A DNA stretch of 64,000 bases from JADGHX01 sp037200125 (lineage in GTDB: Bacteria > Pseudomonadota > Gammaproteobacteria > Steroidobacterales > Steroidobacteraceae), in NCBI GenBank assembly GCA_037200125.1, contig JBBCGS010000006.1, forward strand, positions 372,001 to 436,000, read 5' to 3'. Position 1 is the first letter of the stretch. Each line of letters starts with the position of its first letter. Of the stretch, positions 24,306 through 33,374 are shown one piece after another. A model generated the notes under the pieces. It was not told the origin of the DNA. It did no database searches and saw only the letters and a program-made list of their open reading frames with translations. Made by a program: the position numbers and the translations under genes.

Positions 24306-26612
24306 ATGTTCATGACCACACCACCTGCCGCACGCTTGGTGCTATTCGTCCTGCTACTCTCGGCTTTTCAGCCCGCAGGCGCCGAGATGCTGACGATCGA
24401 ACGAATCTTTGCCGCACCGGACTTGTCCGGCGCGAGCCTCCGATCTCCACAGATTTCCCCTGACGGCCACTATGTGGCGTACCTGCGGGGCAGCGACCGG
24501 AACAAGGATCGGCTCGATCTCTGGGCGTACGACATCCGCGCGAAGAAGCACACGCTGCTGGTGGATTCGTCGCAGCTCGCTCCGCAGGAACGGGCGCTCT
24601 CCGCGGAGGAAGAGGCACGGCGCGAGCGGCAGAGAACCTCGTCGCTGTCGGGCATCGTCGAGTACCAGTTCTCACCGGATTCGCAGTCCCTTCTCGTGCC
24701 GCTCGGCGGCGATCTCTACGTTTACAACCTGCGCGCGCACGGCTCGGAGGCGGTCCGGCGCATCACACAGACGGACAGCTTCGAGACCGACGCGCGATTC
24801 TCGCCACGCGGGCGGTATGTGAGCTTCGTTCGCGATCAGAACCTCGTAGTCTACGACCTCGCCTCCGGCAAGGAGCGGGCGATCACGCGGGACGGGGGTG
24901 GGCTCGTCAGCTTCGGCGTAGCGGAGTTCATCGCGCAGGAGGAAATGAATCGCACCACCGGATACTGGTGGTCGCCCGACGAGAAACACATCGCGTTCGC
25001 CCGTGTGGATGAATCGCCGGTCGCCGAAGTGGAGCGGTTCGAGATATACGCGGACTCCGTGAAGGTGGTGAAGCAGCGCTATCCGGCGGCGGGCGCGAAG
25101 AACGCGCTCGTACAGCTGTTCACCGCGGATCTTGACCGACCAGATGCGCCAGCCGTGCAAATGGATCTCGGCTCCGTCAGCGATATCTATCTCGCCCGCG
25201 TGAACTGGTTTCCGGATGGCGGCTCGCTCGCCGCGCAGCGGCAGAGCCGCGACCAGAAAACACTCACACTGTTGCGGATCAACGCGCGCTCGGGTGCGGC
25301 GACGGAACTGCTCACCGAGAAGAGCGACACATGGGTGGACCTTCATGACGAGCTCACGCTGCTCGAGCAGACGCCGCGCTTCATCTGGCAATCGCGACGA
25401 TCGGGGAATCGGCATCTCTATCTCTATGGCAACGACGGCAAGCTGATCCGCGCGTTGACCGAAGGTAACTGGGATGTCGTTGGTGAAGGCGATCGCGCGA
25501 TTCGTGGCGTCGATGAGCGCAGCGGTCGCGTTTACTTCATGGCGAACAAGGAGTCGCCACTGGAGCGGCAGCTGTACTACACGCCGCTGAATGAAGGCAC
25601 GCGCGAGCTCCATCGCGTAACGCAGTCGTCCGGCTGGCATGCCGCGACGATGTCGAAGGACGCGAAGGTGTTTCTCGACACGTTCTCCACGCCGGAGGTG
25701 CCGCCTTCGCTCACCCTTCGATCGTCGGCTGGCGAATCGCTCGCGGTGCTCGTCGAGAACGAAGTGAAGGGCGACCACCCCTACGCGCCTTTCATGTCCG
25801 AGCACGTCGCGACCGAGTTCGGGACATTGACGGCGCGCGATGGGCAGACGCTGAACTACCAGTTGCTCAAGCCGCGCAATCTCCAGCCGGGCAAGCGCTA
25901 TCCCGTCGTCGTTGACGTGTACGGGGGGCCTGGCGTTCAGCGGGTGCGGCGCGCGTGGGGCGGATATCCACGCAGTAATGAGGGATTTTTCCGTCAGTTT
26001 CTCGTGCAGCACGGCTATATCGTCTTCACGCTCGACAATCGCGGCAGCGGCTTCCGTAGTGTGCGGTTCGAGACCGCGCTCTATCAGCGAATGGGGTCGG
26101 TAGAGGTCGAGGATCAGGTTGCCGGCGCTCACTACCTGAAGACACTTCCGTTCGTGGATCCGGCGCGCATTGGCGTGTTCGGCTGGAGCTACGGCGGGTA
26201 CATGGCGCTCATGTGCATGATGCAGGCCCCGAAGGAGTTCGCCGCGGGAGTCGCGGGTGCGCCGGTGACGGACTGGAGCCTCTATGACACTCACTACACC
26301 GAGCAGTTCATGAGCACTCCGCAGGCGAACGAAGCAGGGTACAAGGCGGGCAACGTGCTCACCTACGCTTCGAAGCTCGACGCTCCGCTGCTCGTGATGC
26401 ATGGAATGGCCGACGACAACGTGCTGTTCACGCACAGCACCGCGCTGTTCAAGACGCTGCAGGACCTGAACAAACCGTTCGACATGATGACCTATCCCGG
26501 GAGCAAGCACGCTCTGCTGCGCTTCGCGTCGACGGGGCCGCATGGCTACGAGACGGTGGTGAGATTCTTCGAGGCGCACCTGAAGGCGAAGCCGCAAAAA
26601 CCCGACTCCTGA
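24306..26612 (+). CDS. Dipeptidyl peptidase IV (S9B family)
   Basis: This 768-residue protein starts with a signal peptide (MTTPPAARLVLFVLLLSAFQPAGA). A beta-propeller follows, containing the substrate-amino-terminus anchor EFIAQEEMNRTTGYWW; the paired Glu is diagnostic for DPP IV. In the hydrolase domain the nucleophile is in FGWSYGGYM, Asp in HGMADDNVLF and His in YPGSKHALL. It removes Xaa-Pro dipeptides, probably in the periplasm. The start is ATG 24306; ATG 24312 is two codons later. The longer open frame to the left is a shadow of the divergent peptidase gene. Confidence 0.94.
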   Translation: MFMTTPPAARLVLFVLLLSAFQPAGAEMLTIERIFAAPDLSGASLRSPQISPDGHYVAYLRGSDRNKDRLDLWAYDIRAKKHTLLVDSSQLAPQERALSAEEEARRERQRTSSLSGIVEYQFSPDSQSLLVPLGGDLYVYNLRAHGSEAVRRITQTDSFETDARFSPRGRYVSFVRDQNLVVYDLASGKERAITRDGGGLVSFGVAEFIAQEEMNRTTGYWWSPDEKHIAFARVDESPVAEVERFEIYADSVKVVKQRYPAAGAKNALVQLFTADLDRPDAPAVQMDLGSVSDIYLARVNWFPDGGSLAAQRQSRDQKTLTLLRINARSGAATELLTEKSDTWVDLHDELTLLEQTPRFIWQSRRSGNRHLYLYGNDGKLIRALTEGNWDVVGEGDRAIRGVDERSGRVYFMANKESPLERQLYYTPLNEGTRELHRVTQSSGWHAATMSKDAKVFLDTFSTPEVPPSLTLRSSAGESLAVLVENEVKGDHPYAPFMSEHVATEFGTLTARDGQTLNYQLLKPRNLQPGKRYPVVVDVYGGPGVQRVRRAWGGYPRSNEGFFRQFLVQHGYIVFTLDNRGSGFRSVRFETALYQRMGSVEVEDQVAGAHYLKTLPFVDPARIGVFGWSYGGYMALMCMMQAPKEFAAGVAGAPVTDWSLYDTHYTEQFMSTPQANEAGYKAGNVLTYASKLDAPLLVMHGMADDNVLFTHSTALFKTLQDLNKPFDMMTYPGSKHALLRFASTGPHGYETVVRFFEAHLKAKPQKPDS

Positions 26613-26694
26613 GGGCATCGCTCCCGCGAAAGGGCGAGGCGCTGGCGCGGTGCCGGCGATAGAGTGACCTTCGAGGCAAACCCCGGAGCGAACC

Positions 26695-27546
26695 ATGCGA
26701 CTCACCCAGCTTCAGAAAGCGGAGAGATTCCGCGCCCTGCACGAACGAGCCGGCGCGTTCGTCATTCCGAATCCCTGGGATGCGGGTAGCGCTCGCATTC
26801 TCGAGCGGCTCGAGTTCGAGGCGCTGACGACGACGAGCGCGGGGCTCGCGTTCGCGCTGGGGCGTCGCGACGGCACGGCGACGCGGTCAGAGACACTCTC
26901 GAATGCGCGCGCGATCGTCGATGCCACGGACCTGCCGGTCGCGGCCGACCTCGAGAACGGCTTTGGCGATTCACCGCGGGATGCGGCAGAGACGATTCGG
27001 CTCGCGGGTGAGAAAGCGGGGCTCGTCGGCGGTTCGATCGAAGACGCCACGCGCGATCCGCGCAAGCCGATTTACGACTTCGAACATGCGGTGGAGCGCA
27101 TCGCCGCCGCCGTCGAGGCGGCGCGCGCACTGCCATTCCCTTTCGTGCTCGTCGCGCGCGCCGAGAATTATCTGCACGGCCGACCGGATCTCGAAGACAC
27201 GATTCGCCGCCTGCAGGCCTTTCAGAAAGCGGGTGCCGATGCGCTGTACGCGCCGGGCGCGAACAGCGCGGAAGACATCCGGCTCATCTGCTCTTCCGTC
27301 AGGCGCCCGGTGAACGTTCTCGTGCCCTCCAAGGGCCCGCGCATGCCGGTCAACGAGCTTGCGGCGCTCGGCGTGAAGCGCATCAGCCTCGGCTCAGCCA
27401 TGAGCCGAGCGGCGTTGGGGGGATTCGTGCGGGCGGCGAGGGAAATTCAGGGCAGCGGCACATTCAACTTCATGGACGAGGCCTTGCCCTATGCCGACGC
27501 GAACGGGTGGATGGCGGGCGGCGACAAGGAGCAAGGGTCGAGATAG
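26695..27546 (+). CDS. Isocitrate lyase/PEP mutase superfamily protein
   Basis: This 283-residue TIM-barrel protein belongs to the PEP_mutase (ICL/PEPM) group. It has FVIPNPWDAGSARILERLEFEAL at the first strand, the metal-binding ADLENGFGDSP, the SIEDA segment, ARAENYLHGRPDLEDTI and ADALYAPG. Family members cleave or form C-C or P-C bonds next to an oxaloacetate-like enolate; this subgroup is mostly uncharacterised. The canonical KKCGH catalytic loop of isocitrate lyases is absent, as in oxaloacetate-hydrolase-like members. It is 82 bp after the DPP IV gene and probably has its own promoter. The substrate cannot be assigned. Confidence 0.85.
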   Translation: MRLTQLQKAERFRALHERAGAFVIPNPWDAGSARILERLEFEALTTTSAGLAFALGRRDGTATRSETLSNARAIVDATDLPVAADLENGFGDSPRDAAETIRLAGEKAGLVGGSIEDATRDPRKPIYDFEHAVERIAAAVEAARALPFPFVLVARAENYLHGRPDLEDTIRRLQAFQKAGADALYAPGANSAEDIRLICSSVRRPVNVLVPSKGPRMPVNELAALGVKRISLGSAMSRAALGGFVRAAREIQGSGTFNFMDEALPYADANGWMAGGDKEQGSR

Positions 27547-27594
27547 CGGGACTGTTTCCCAAGGCTTTTTCGACAGGAAGAACCACGCCGCTAT

Positions 27595-27645
27595 CAATCA
27601 GCCGGCATCCTGATATCAATCAGCCCGCCCTGATTGCAATCAGCC
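27595..27645. repeat. Three spaced CAATCAGCC repeats with internal inverted repeat
   Basis: CAATCAGCC occurs at 27595-27603, 27617-27625 and 27637-27645, spaced 22 and 20 nt. CAATCAG (27617-27623) and CTGATTG (27630-27636) form a perfect 7-bp inverted repeat. They lie in the 210-bp gap between two convergent genes. The rest of that gap shows nothing recognisable. Confidence 0.6.
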
Positions 27646-27756
27646 GGAACTTGGGAGGCCTGGGGAGCCGTGCCCGATGTATCACGATGTCGTCATGCCC
27701 TTTGGCGAACGGCTATTCGCGGCACCCATCTCCACGCTTTGGAAGTGACTGACCGT

Positions 27757-28869
27757 TCAGCGAGACGGCACCACGCGCGGAATCGCTGTTGCCGCGGCCT
27801 TGCTCACCGCTCCCGCGAGATCGCCAGGACTCGCCACCGGCCCGGCGGAGGGTGCCGATGACGATTGCACACTCGCTTCCAGCTGCCGCATCTCCGCCAG
27901 CTCCGCATCCGTCAGCATCGGCGTGTCGAGCGCGCCGATATCCTCATCGAGCTGCGCGATCGTCACCGCGGAAGGCAACGCCAGCGAAACCCCTTCGAGC
28001 GACAAGGCAAATCGCAACGCCGTCTGCGCGAGCGAGCGATCCGGCCGAATCCATTTCACCGAGGCCGCGGCGCACGCGCGCCGAAACGCCAGTTGCGCAG
28101 CCGAGTGATGGGACGATTCGTCGGCCTTCGTGATGCCAACAGTGTTCGTGAGCAACCCTTCACCCAGCGGCGAAGCCGCGATCACCGCAACCCCGCGCTC
28201 GCGCGCCAGCGCCAGGAACGGCCCGCACGCCGACTGATCCACCAGGCTGATCGAAAGCTGGATGGTCTCGATGCTCGGATGGCGGAGCGCGGCGTACGCG
28301 TCGGCCAGGTCGTAAGCCGTGACACCGTAGTGAAGAATCTTTCCCGCCGCCTTCAGGCGATCGAGTGTCTCGCTCGCCTCGAACTCGGTCAGGTCCCGCA
28401 CCGTGGGATTGTAAAGTTGGTACAGGTCTATGTAGTCCGTGCCCAGCCGTTTGAGGCTCCCTTCCACCGCGCGCACGAGATGTTCGGGTGAATAGTCGTA
28501 ATGCTTGCGCCGCGCGTGCGCGAGCTTGATCGAGCGTCGCGCGCCGCCCAGCGCCTTCCGGAAAGGCCGCAGGAGCGGCCGGCTGCGCAGGAGCGCCTTG
28601 TCGAGCCGGCTCCAGGTGCCCCCGCCCTTCGTGGCGATGACGACCCGCGAGCGCCGCGCGCCAAGGGCACGCCCCAGAATTCTTTCACTGTTTCCGAGGC
28701 TGTACGTATCCGACGTGTCGAAGAAGGTGACGCCGGCGTCGAGGCAACGAGCCACGAGGTCCAGCGAGCCCTGTGTCCCGGGCCCGAAGAGGCCTCCACC
28801 GAGAGCGGAGCAGCCGAACCCGATCTCGGAGACCTTCAGGGTGGTCTCACCCAGCAAGCGATAGCTCAT
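27757..28869 (-). CDS. Aldo/keto reductase
   Basis: This 370-residue (alpha/beta)8 AKR-family oxidoreductase starts MSYRLLGETTLKVSEIGFGCSALGGG, the usual AKR beginning, which decides ATG 28869 over an upstream ATG. Catalytic residues are visible: Asp and Tyr in FFDTSDTYSLGNSE, Lys in VIATKGG and His in ILHYGVTAYD. It reduces carbonyls with NADPH in the cytoplasm; the substrate is unknown. An unusual Ala/Ser/Pro-rich C-terminal tail of about 40 residues extends beyond the barrel. It is divergent from the glycan operon at 29034 and convergent with the PEP-mutase-like gene. Confidence 0.88.
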   Translation of the reverse strand: MSYRLLGETTLKVSEIGFGCSALGGGLFGPGTQGSLDLVARCLDAGVTFFDTSDTYSLGNSERILGRALGARRSRVVIATKGGGTWSRLDKALLRSRPLLRPFRKALGGARRSIKLAHARRKHYDYSPEHLVRAVEGSLKRLGTDYIDLYQLYNPTVRDLTEFEASETLDRLKAAGKILHYGVTAYDLADAYAALRHPSIETIQLSISLVDQSACGPFLALARERGVAVIAASPLGEGLLTNTVGITKADESSHHSAAQLAFRRACAAASVKWIRPDRSLAQTALRFALSLEGVSLALPSAVTIAQLDEDIGALDTPMLTDAELAEMRQLEASVQSSSAPSAGPVASPGDLAGAVSKAAATAIPRVVPSR

Positions 28870-29033
28870 CGGCACGGAAGTAGGACCTATGTTGTTCTGA
28901 TTCCTGTGTCCCGGTGCTGCACGTTTCGGACCAGCTCCCGGCACAAATCCTGCGACACGCTGCCAAGGACCGGGCGGCGCTTCAGCCCACGGGATCGCTT
29001 TCGCGGCTCACAGCCATACACAACGGTTAACTG

Positions 29034-30564
29034 ATGACACGGCGGGTTTTGACGATCGTGCTGGCGGAAGCCACCCTGGACCTGCTGGTTCCGTGGGCCG
29101 AAGCCGGCCGCCTCCCGGTATTCGCAAGAATGATGTCGCAGGGCGCCTGGGGCCGGCTGCGCTCGCAGATGCCCATGGTCACGCCGCAGATGGCCGGAAC
29201 CCTGGTCACCGGCCGTTCGCCGGGGCATCACGGGCTCATGGATTTCTGGCAGCGCGGGTCCGACGGCGAGTTCCGCGAAGTACAGGGCTCGGCGCTGCGA
29301 ACGGCGCCCATCTGGCAGCTGCTCGGCGAGCGCGGGCTCGAGAGCGGCATCCTCAACCTGCCGTTCACGTATCCGCCGCCGAAGCTCAAGGGCTTCATGA
29401 TTTCGGGGGAGGATGCGCCCGGCGTGCATCCTTCCATCGCGTATCCGCGCGAGCTGCTGAAAGAAGTCACGAAGCGCTTCGGCCGCTATCGCCTGAAAGA
29501 CACGTTCCCCGGCGGACGCCAGAAGACCGACTACCTCACGCTGATCGACGAAGACGTGCGCGCACAGACGGATGCGTTCGCACACCTGCTCGCGACGCGC
29601 CGCTGGGATTTCGGGCTCGTCTTCTTCAGCCACACCGCCATGTGCCAGCACTACTTCTGGGCCGACATGGAGAGCAAAGACCCCGCGAATCCATTTCGAG
29701 GCGTCGTCGAGTCCGCGTATCGCGCGCTCGACACCGCGGTGGGCCGGCTGATGCAAGCCGCCGGTCCCGACACGAATGTGATCGTGATGTCCGACTCGGG
29801 CGCGGGCCCGCTCTACGCCGGCGCGAACGTCAACACACTGCTCGAGCAGCACGGCTTCCTGCGCTATCGCGAGCAGTCCGCCGGCGCCGGGAAAAAGACA
29901 GACGTCACGCTGACCGAGAGAATCCGGCGCGCCGCGCTTGGCCGGCTGCGCAAGTCCTCGCTCTACTTCGCCGCGAATCACTATCTGAAGCCGCTGAAGA
30001 GCTGGATGCAGTCGAATCGCGACGGCTCCGGTATCGACTGGTCGCGCACCATCGCGCACTCGCGCGGCCAGTGGGGCCATCTCTACATCAACCTGAAGGG
30101 CCGGGATCCGCACGGCATCGTCGAGCCGGCGGACTACGACAAGGTGTGCGCGGACATCGCGAAGAAGCTCGAGGCGACGGTCGATCCCCAGCGACGCGAA
30201 GCGCCGATCGCGAAAGTCTGGCGTCGGGATGAGCTGTATCACGGCCCCGGCTGTCGATCAGGCCCCCGACCTCATCATCGACTGGCGCGACGGCGGCTAC
30301 ATGCCGAACGATCGCGATCGTGGCGAGACCGCGGTGTTCGCGCCGCGCTTCCGCCAATACATGAGCTGGCCCACGACGGGCAGCCATCGGCTCGACGGCG
30401 TGCTGATCGCGGCGGGGCCGGACATCGAGCCGGGCACGCGCGTTCACGGCGCGCGTCTCATCGACATCATGCCAACGTGGTTGCAGCTGCTCGGGCAGCC
30501 GGTGCCCCGCGAGCTCGAAGGAAAACCCATCTACTCATTGCTCGAGCGCCGCAAGGCGTCCTAG
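29034..30564 (+). pseudogene. Type I phosphodiesterase/NPP-like alkaline phosphatase-superfamily protein, one frameshift
   Basis: The protein has an alkaline-phosphatase fold of the nucleotide pyrophosphatase/phosphodiesterase type. VTPQMAGTLVTGRSPGHHGLMDF carries the probable nucleophilic Thr, and later come VFFSHTAMCQHYFW and NVIVMSDSGAGP. The frame breaks at about 30245-30248 (CCCC). Removing one C restores GPAVDQAPDLIIDWRDGGY and a natural C-terminus ending at the TAG at 30562, giving about 509 residues. Without that correction the frame runs on into the next gene and gives a false fusion. Relatives in glycan clusters may act on lipid-linked or phosphoglycan intermediates. It is first in an eight-gene plus-strand operon. 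Confidence 0.75.
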
Positions 30565-30572
30565 TCAAACAC

Positions 30573-31433
30573 ATGACCACGAATGGGACGAGAGACGTGT
30601 GCGCTGTAGTCGATGCGCACGTCCATCTGCATGCCTGCTATGACCCCGACGCGTTCCTGAATCACGCGTACTTCAATCTGGCCAGCGCGGCGGCGCGCAC
30701 GGCGCCGCCGGTGATGCGCGCCTGCTACCTGCTCATGACCGAGACCGAATCGGACGACTACTTCGGCCGGCTCCACGACATCGCCACCGGCCACGCCAAC
30801 GGCCACAGTGGCTGGCTGAAACGCTGGAAGCTGCGCGCGACGGACGAGCCCGAGTCGCTGGTCGCCGAAGAAGCGAATCGCCGCCTCTACGTTGTCGCGG
30901 GCCGGCAGGTTGCGTGTCGCGAGGGTCTCGAAGTGCTCATCATCGGCACGCGACAGAAGTTTCGCGATGGCGAATCGATTCGCGATGTGCTGAACACCGC
31001 GGCGTCGCTCGGGCTGCCGCACGTGATTCCGTGGGGCCTGGGGAAGTGGTTTTTCAAGCGCGGCAAGCTCGTCAGCGAGCTCATGCGCGAGTACCGCAAG
31101 CCCACGCTGTTTCTCGGCGATGAAGGCGGGCGGCCGGGGTTCTGGCCGTATCCGTCTCACTTCCGCGAGGGCGCCGGGCTCGGCGTGCGCGACCTGCCGG
31201 GCACCGATCCGTTGCCGTTCCCTCACGATGTCTCGAAAGTGGGGCGCGTTGGAATTCGCGTGCCCATCGAGCTCGACGAGCGGCGGCCCGCGCACAGCCT
31301 GCTTACCGTATTGAGTGATGGGCGCACCCCGCTCGATCGGTTCGCCAGCCTGGAGCCGCCGATCATGTTCGTGCGTAACCAGGTGGCCATGCAGCTGCGC
31401 AAACGCCGGCCGTCGAACGGCGCGCACGCCTGA
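30573..31433 (+). CDS. PHP/amidohydrolase-like metal-dependent protein
   Basis: This 286-residue protein starts soon after ATG 30573 with VDAHVHLHACYD. The H-x-H pair at the end of the first strand is typical of PHP or amidohydrolase barrels that bind two or three metals. Later conserved-looking parts are VIPWGLGKWFFKRG, TLFLGDEGGRPGFWPYP and HFREGAGLGVRDLPGTDPLPF. No specific family was recognised. It lies 9 nt after the phosphodiesterase stop and 28 nt before asnB, so it is co-transcribed with the glycan operon and may process a glycan or sugar-phosphate. The function is not known. Confidence 0.65.
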   Translation: MTTNGTRDVCAVVDAHVHLHACYDPDAFLNHAYFNLASAAARTAPPVMRACYLLMTETESDDYFGRLHDIATGHANGHSGWLKRWKLRATDEPESLVAEEANRRLYVVAGRQVACREGLEVLIIGTRQKFRDGESIRDVLNTAASLGLPHVIPWGLGKWFFKRGKLVSELMREYRKPTLFLGDEGGRPGFWPYPSHFREGAGLGVRDLPGTDPLPFPHDVSKVGRVGIRVPIELDERRPAHSLLTVLSDGRTPLDRFASLEPPIMFVRNQVAMQLRKRRPSNGAHA

Positions 31434-31460
31434 TCCCGTCCTTGGGGAGATGACACCACC

Positions 31461-33374
31461 ATGTGCGGAATCGCCGGAATAGCCACTCGCGGAAGCAAAC
31501 CCGCACGCGAAGCCGTGCACGGGATGTGCGACGTGATGGCGCACCGGGGCCCGGACGGCGAAGGCATCCACGTCGCCGTGGGTGTCGGCATCGGCATGCG
31601 ACGCCTCGCCATCATCGACCTGAGCACGGGCGATCAGCCCGTCTCGAACGAAACCGGCACGATCAAAGTCGTCTTCAACGGCGAGATCTATAACTACCGC
31701 GAGCTGCGCGCCGACCTCGTGTCGAAGGGGCACATGTTCCGCAGCGTCGGCGACAGTGAAGTCATTCCGCACCTCTACGAGGAGTACGGGCTCGACTTCA
31801 TCAATCGCCTGAACGGAATGTTCGCAATCGCGCTGTGGGACGCGCCGAAGCGCAGGCTGTTACTCACGCGGGATCGCGTTGGCATCAAGCCGCTCTACTA
31901 CAGCCAGCGTCGCGGCAACCTGTATTTCGGCTCCGAGGTGAAATGCATCCTCGCGGCCGACGGCTCGGCGCGCGAGACGAACCCCACCGGGGTGGACCAG
32001 CTCCTGACGTTCGAATACACCGCGAGCCCGGTGACGTTGTTCAAGGACGTGCACAAGCTCCCGCCCGGCAGCTGGCTTACGTGGACCGAGGGCGAGGTGC
32101 GCCAGGGAACGTACTGGTCGCCGCCCGCGCAGGTCGAGCCCTTCAAAGGCACGGTGCCCGAGCTGGCCGAACAACTTAGATTCACGGTGACGGAAGCGGT
32201 GCGCCGACAGCTCGTCAGTGACGTGCCGCTCGGCGCATTCCTTAGCGGCGGCATCGACTCGTCGATTCTCGTGGCCGCGATGCGCGAAGTGTCCACGCAA
32301 CCGCCGATGACATTTTCCGTCGGCTTCAGCGATTCGACTTACAGCGAGCTCGAGTACGCCGACATCGTCGCGCGCCATTGCAACACCCAACACTTCCGGG
32401 AAGTGCTGACGCCGGACTACCTTTCGACGCTGCCCGACGTCGTGAAGCAACTCGATCAGCCGATTGCCGACTTCTCGGTGTTTCCGACGCTGCTGGTGTC
32501 GCGCATGGCGCGCAAGCACGTGACCGTCGCGCTCGGCGGCGATGGCGGCGATGAGCTCTTCGGCGGCTACGACAGCTACGTGGCCGATCACTATGCATCG
32601 AGCTCGATCGACTGGTTGCCGCGCCCTCTGCGCGCGGCGCTCGAGCGGTTCGCGCGCGTGATGCCGCTGGGCCAGGGCAAGCGCGGCGTAGCCAATCAGG
32701 TGCGACGGTTCCTGGAAGGCGCGGCGCTGCCGGCAAGCTGGCAGCACATGCGCTGGGCGATGTTCCTGTCGAACGATGCACGGGCGCGACTCTACAAGCC
32801 GGCGTTCCGTGCGCAGGTCGGCGAGCAGACGGGGCAGCTCGTCAGCTCGCTGCTCGAGGGCCCGGGCGGCGACCGGCTGACGAAGCAGATCCGCTGCGAC
32901 ATGCGGCTCTACCTGCCCGAGAACATCCTGCCGAAGGTCGATCTCATGAGCATGGCGACATCGCTGGAAGCGCGCGTGCCCTATCTCGACAACGACGTCA
33001 TCGATCTCGCGCTGTCGATTCCGGCGCACCTGAAGGTGCGCGGCGGCGTGCGAAAGTGGATTCTCAAGAAGGCCTTCGAAGGCCGGCTGCCGGAGCGGAT
33101 TCTGTCTCGCGGCAAGGAAGGCTTCAGCATGCCGATGAAGAACTGGCTGAACGGCGCATGGAATCCGCTCATGCACGAGCTGCTGAGCGAGTCGAACCTC
33201 GCGGACGAAGGGATCTTCGACGCGCGCTACATCACCGAGCTGATGCATCAGCACGAAACGGGCGCGCGGAACCACAGCCACACGCTGTGGGCCCTGATGG
33301 TCTACCACCTGTGGCGCGATCGTTACGCGCGACAGGTATCCACCGCACAGGTCGAGGCATGCACCGGGACCTGA
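31461..33374 (+). CDS. asnB: Asparagine synthase (glutamine-hydrolysing), AsnB-type amidotransferase
   Basis: This 637-residue protein has Met removed to expose Cys2 (MCGIAGI), the nucleophile of the class II glutaminase domain, with RHGPDG-type HRGPDG and NGEIYN present. The synthetase domain has the PP-loop FLSGGIDSS, then ALGGDGGDELFGGY, and the C-terminal LEARVPYLDND and SRGKEGFSMPMKNWL. GGGGAG precedes the ATG. Enzymes of this subgroup in exopolysaccharide clusters (including the exosortase-associated amidotransferases) probably amidate a glycan or lipid carboxylate rather than making free Asn. No exosortase is in the window. A second, Cys-less AsnB-like gene lies at 36115. Confidence 0.93.
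   Translation: MCGIAGIATRGSKPAREAVHGMCDVMAHRGPDGEGIHVAVGVGIGMRRLAIIDLSTGDQPVSNETGTIKVVFNGEIYNYRELRADLVSKGHMFRSVGDSEVIPHLYEEYGLDFINRLNGMFAIALWDAPKRRLLLTRDRVGIKPLYYSQRRGNLYFGSEVKCILAADGSARETNPTGVDQLLTFEYTASPVTLFKDVHKLPPGSWLTWTEGEVRQGTYWSPPAQVEPFKGTVPELAEQLRFTVTEAVRRQLVSDVPLGAFLSGGIDSSILVAAMREVSTQPPMTFSVGFSDSTYSELEYADIVARHCNTQHFREVLTPDYLSTLPDVVKQLDQPIADFSVFPTLLVSRMARKHVTVALGGDGGDELFGGYDSYVADHYASSSIDWLPRPLRAALERFARVMPLGQGKRGVANQVRRFLEGAALPASWQHMRWAMFLSNDARARLYKPAFRAQVGEQTGQLVSSLLEGPGGDRLTKQIRCDMRLYLPENILPKVDLMSMATSLEARVPYLDNDVIDLALSIPAHLKVRGGVRKWILKKAFEGRLPERILSRGKEGFSMPMKNWLNGAWNPLMHELLSESNLADEGIFDARYITELMHQHETGARNHSHTLWALMVYHLWRDRYARQVSTAQVEACTGT

Noticed and set aside
29034..31433. A 799-residue open frame that looks like a phosphodiesterase fused to a PHP-like domain
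   Set aside because: The middle is low-complexity Arg-rich sequence caused by a one-base gain in CCCC at about 30246. The other frame holds the true phosphodiesterase C-terminus, and the PHP-like gene has its own ATG at 30573.
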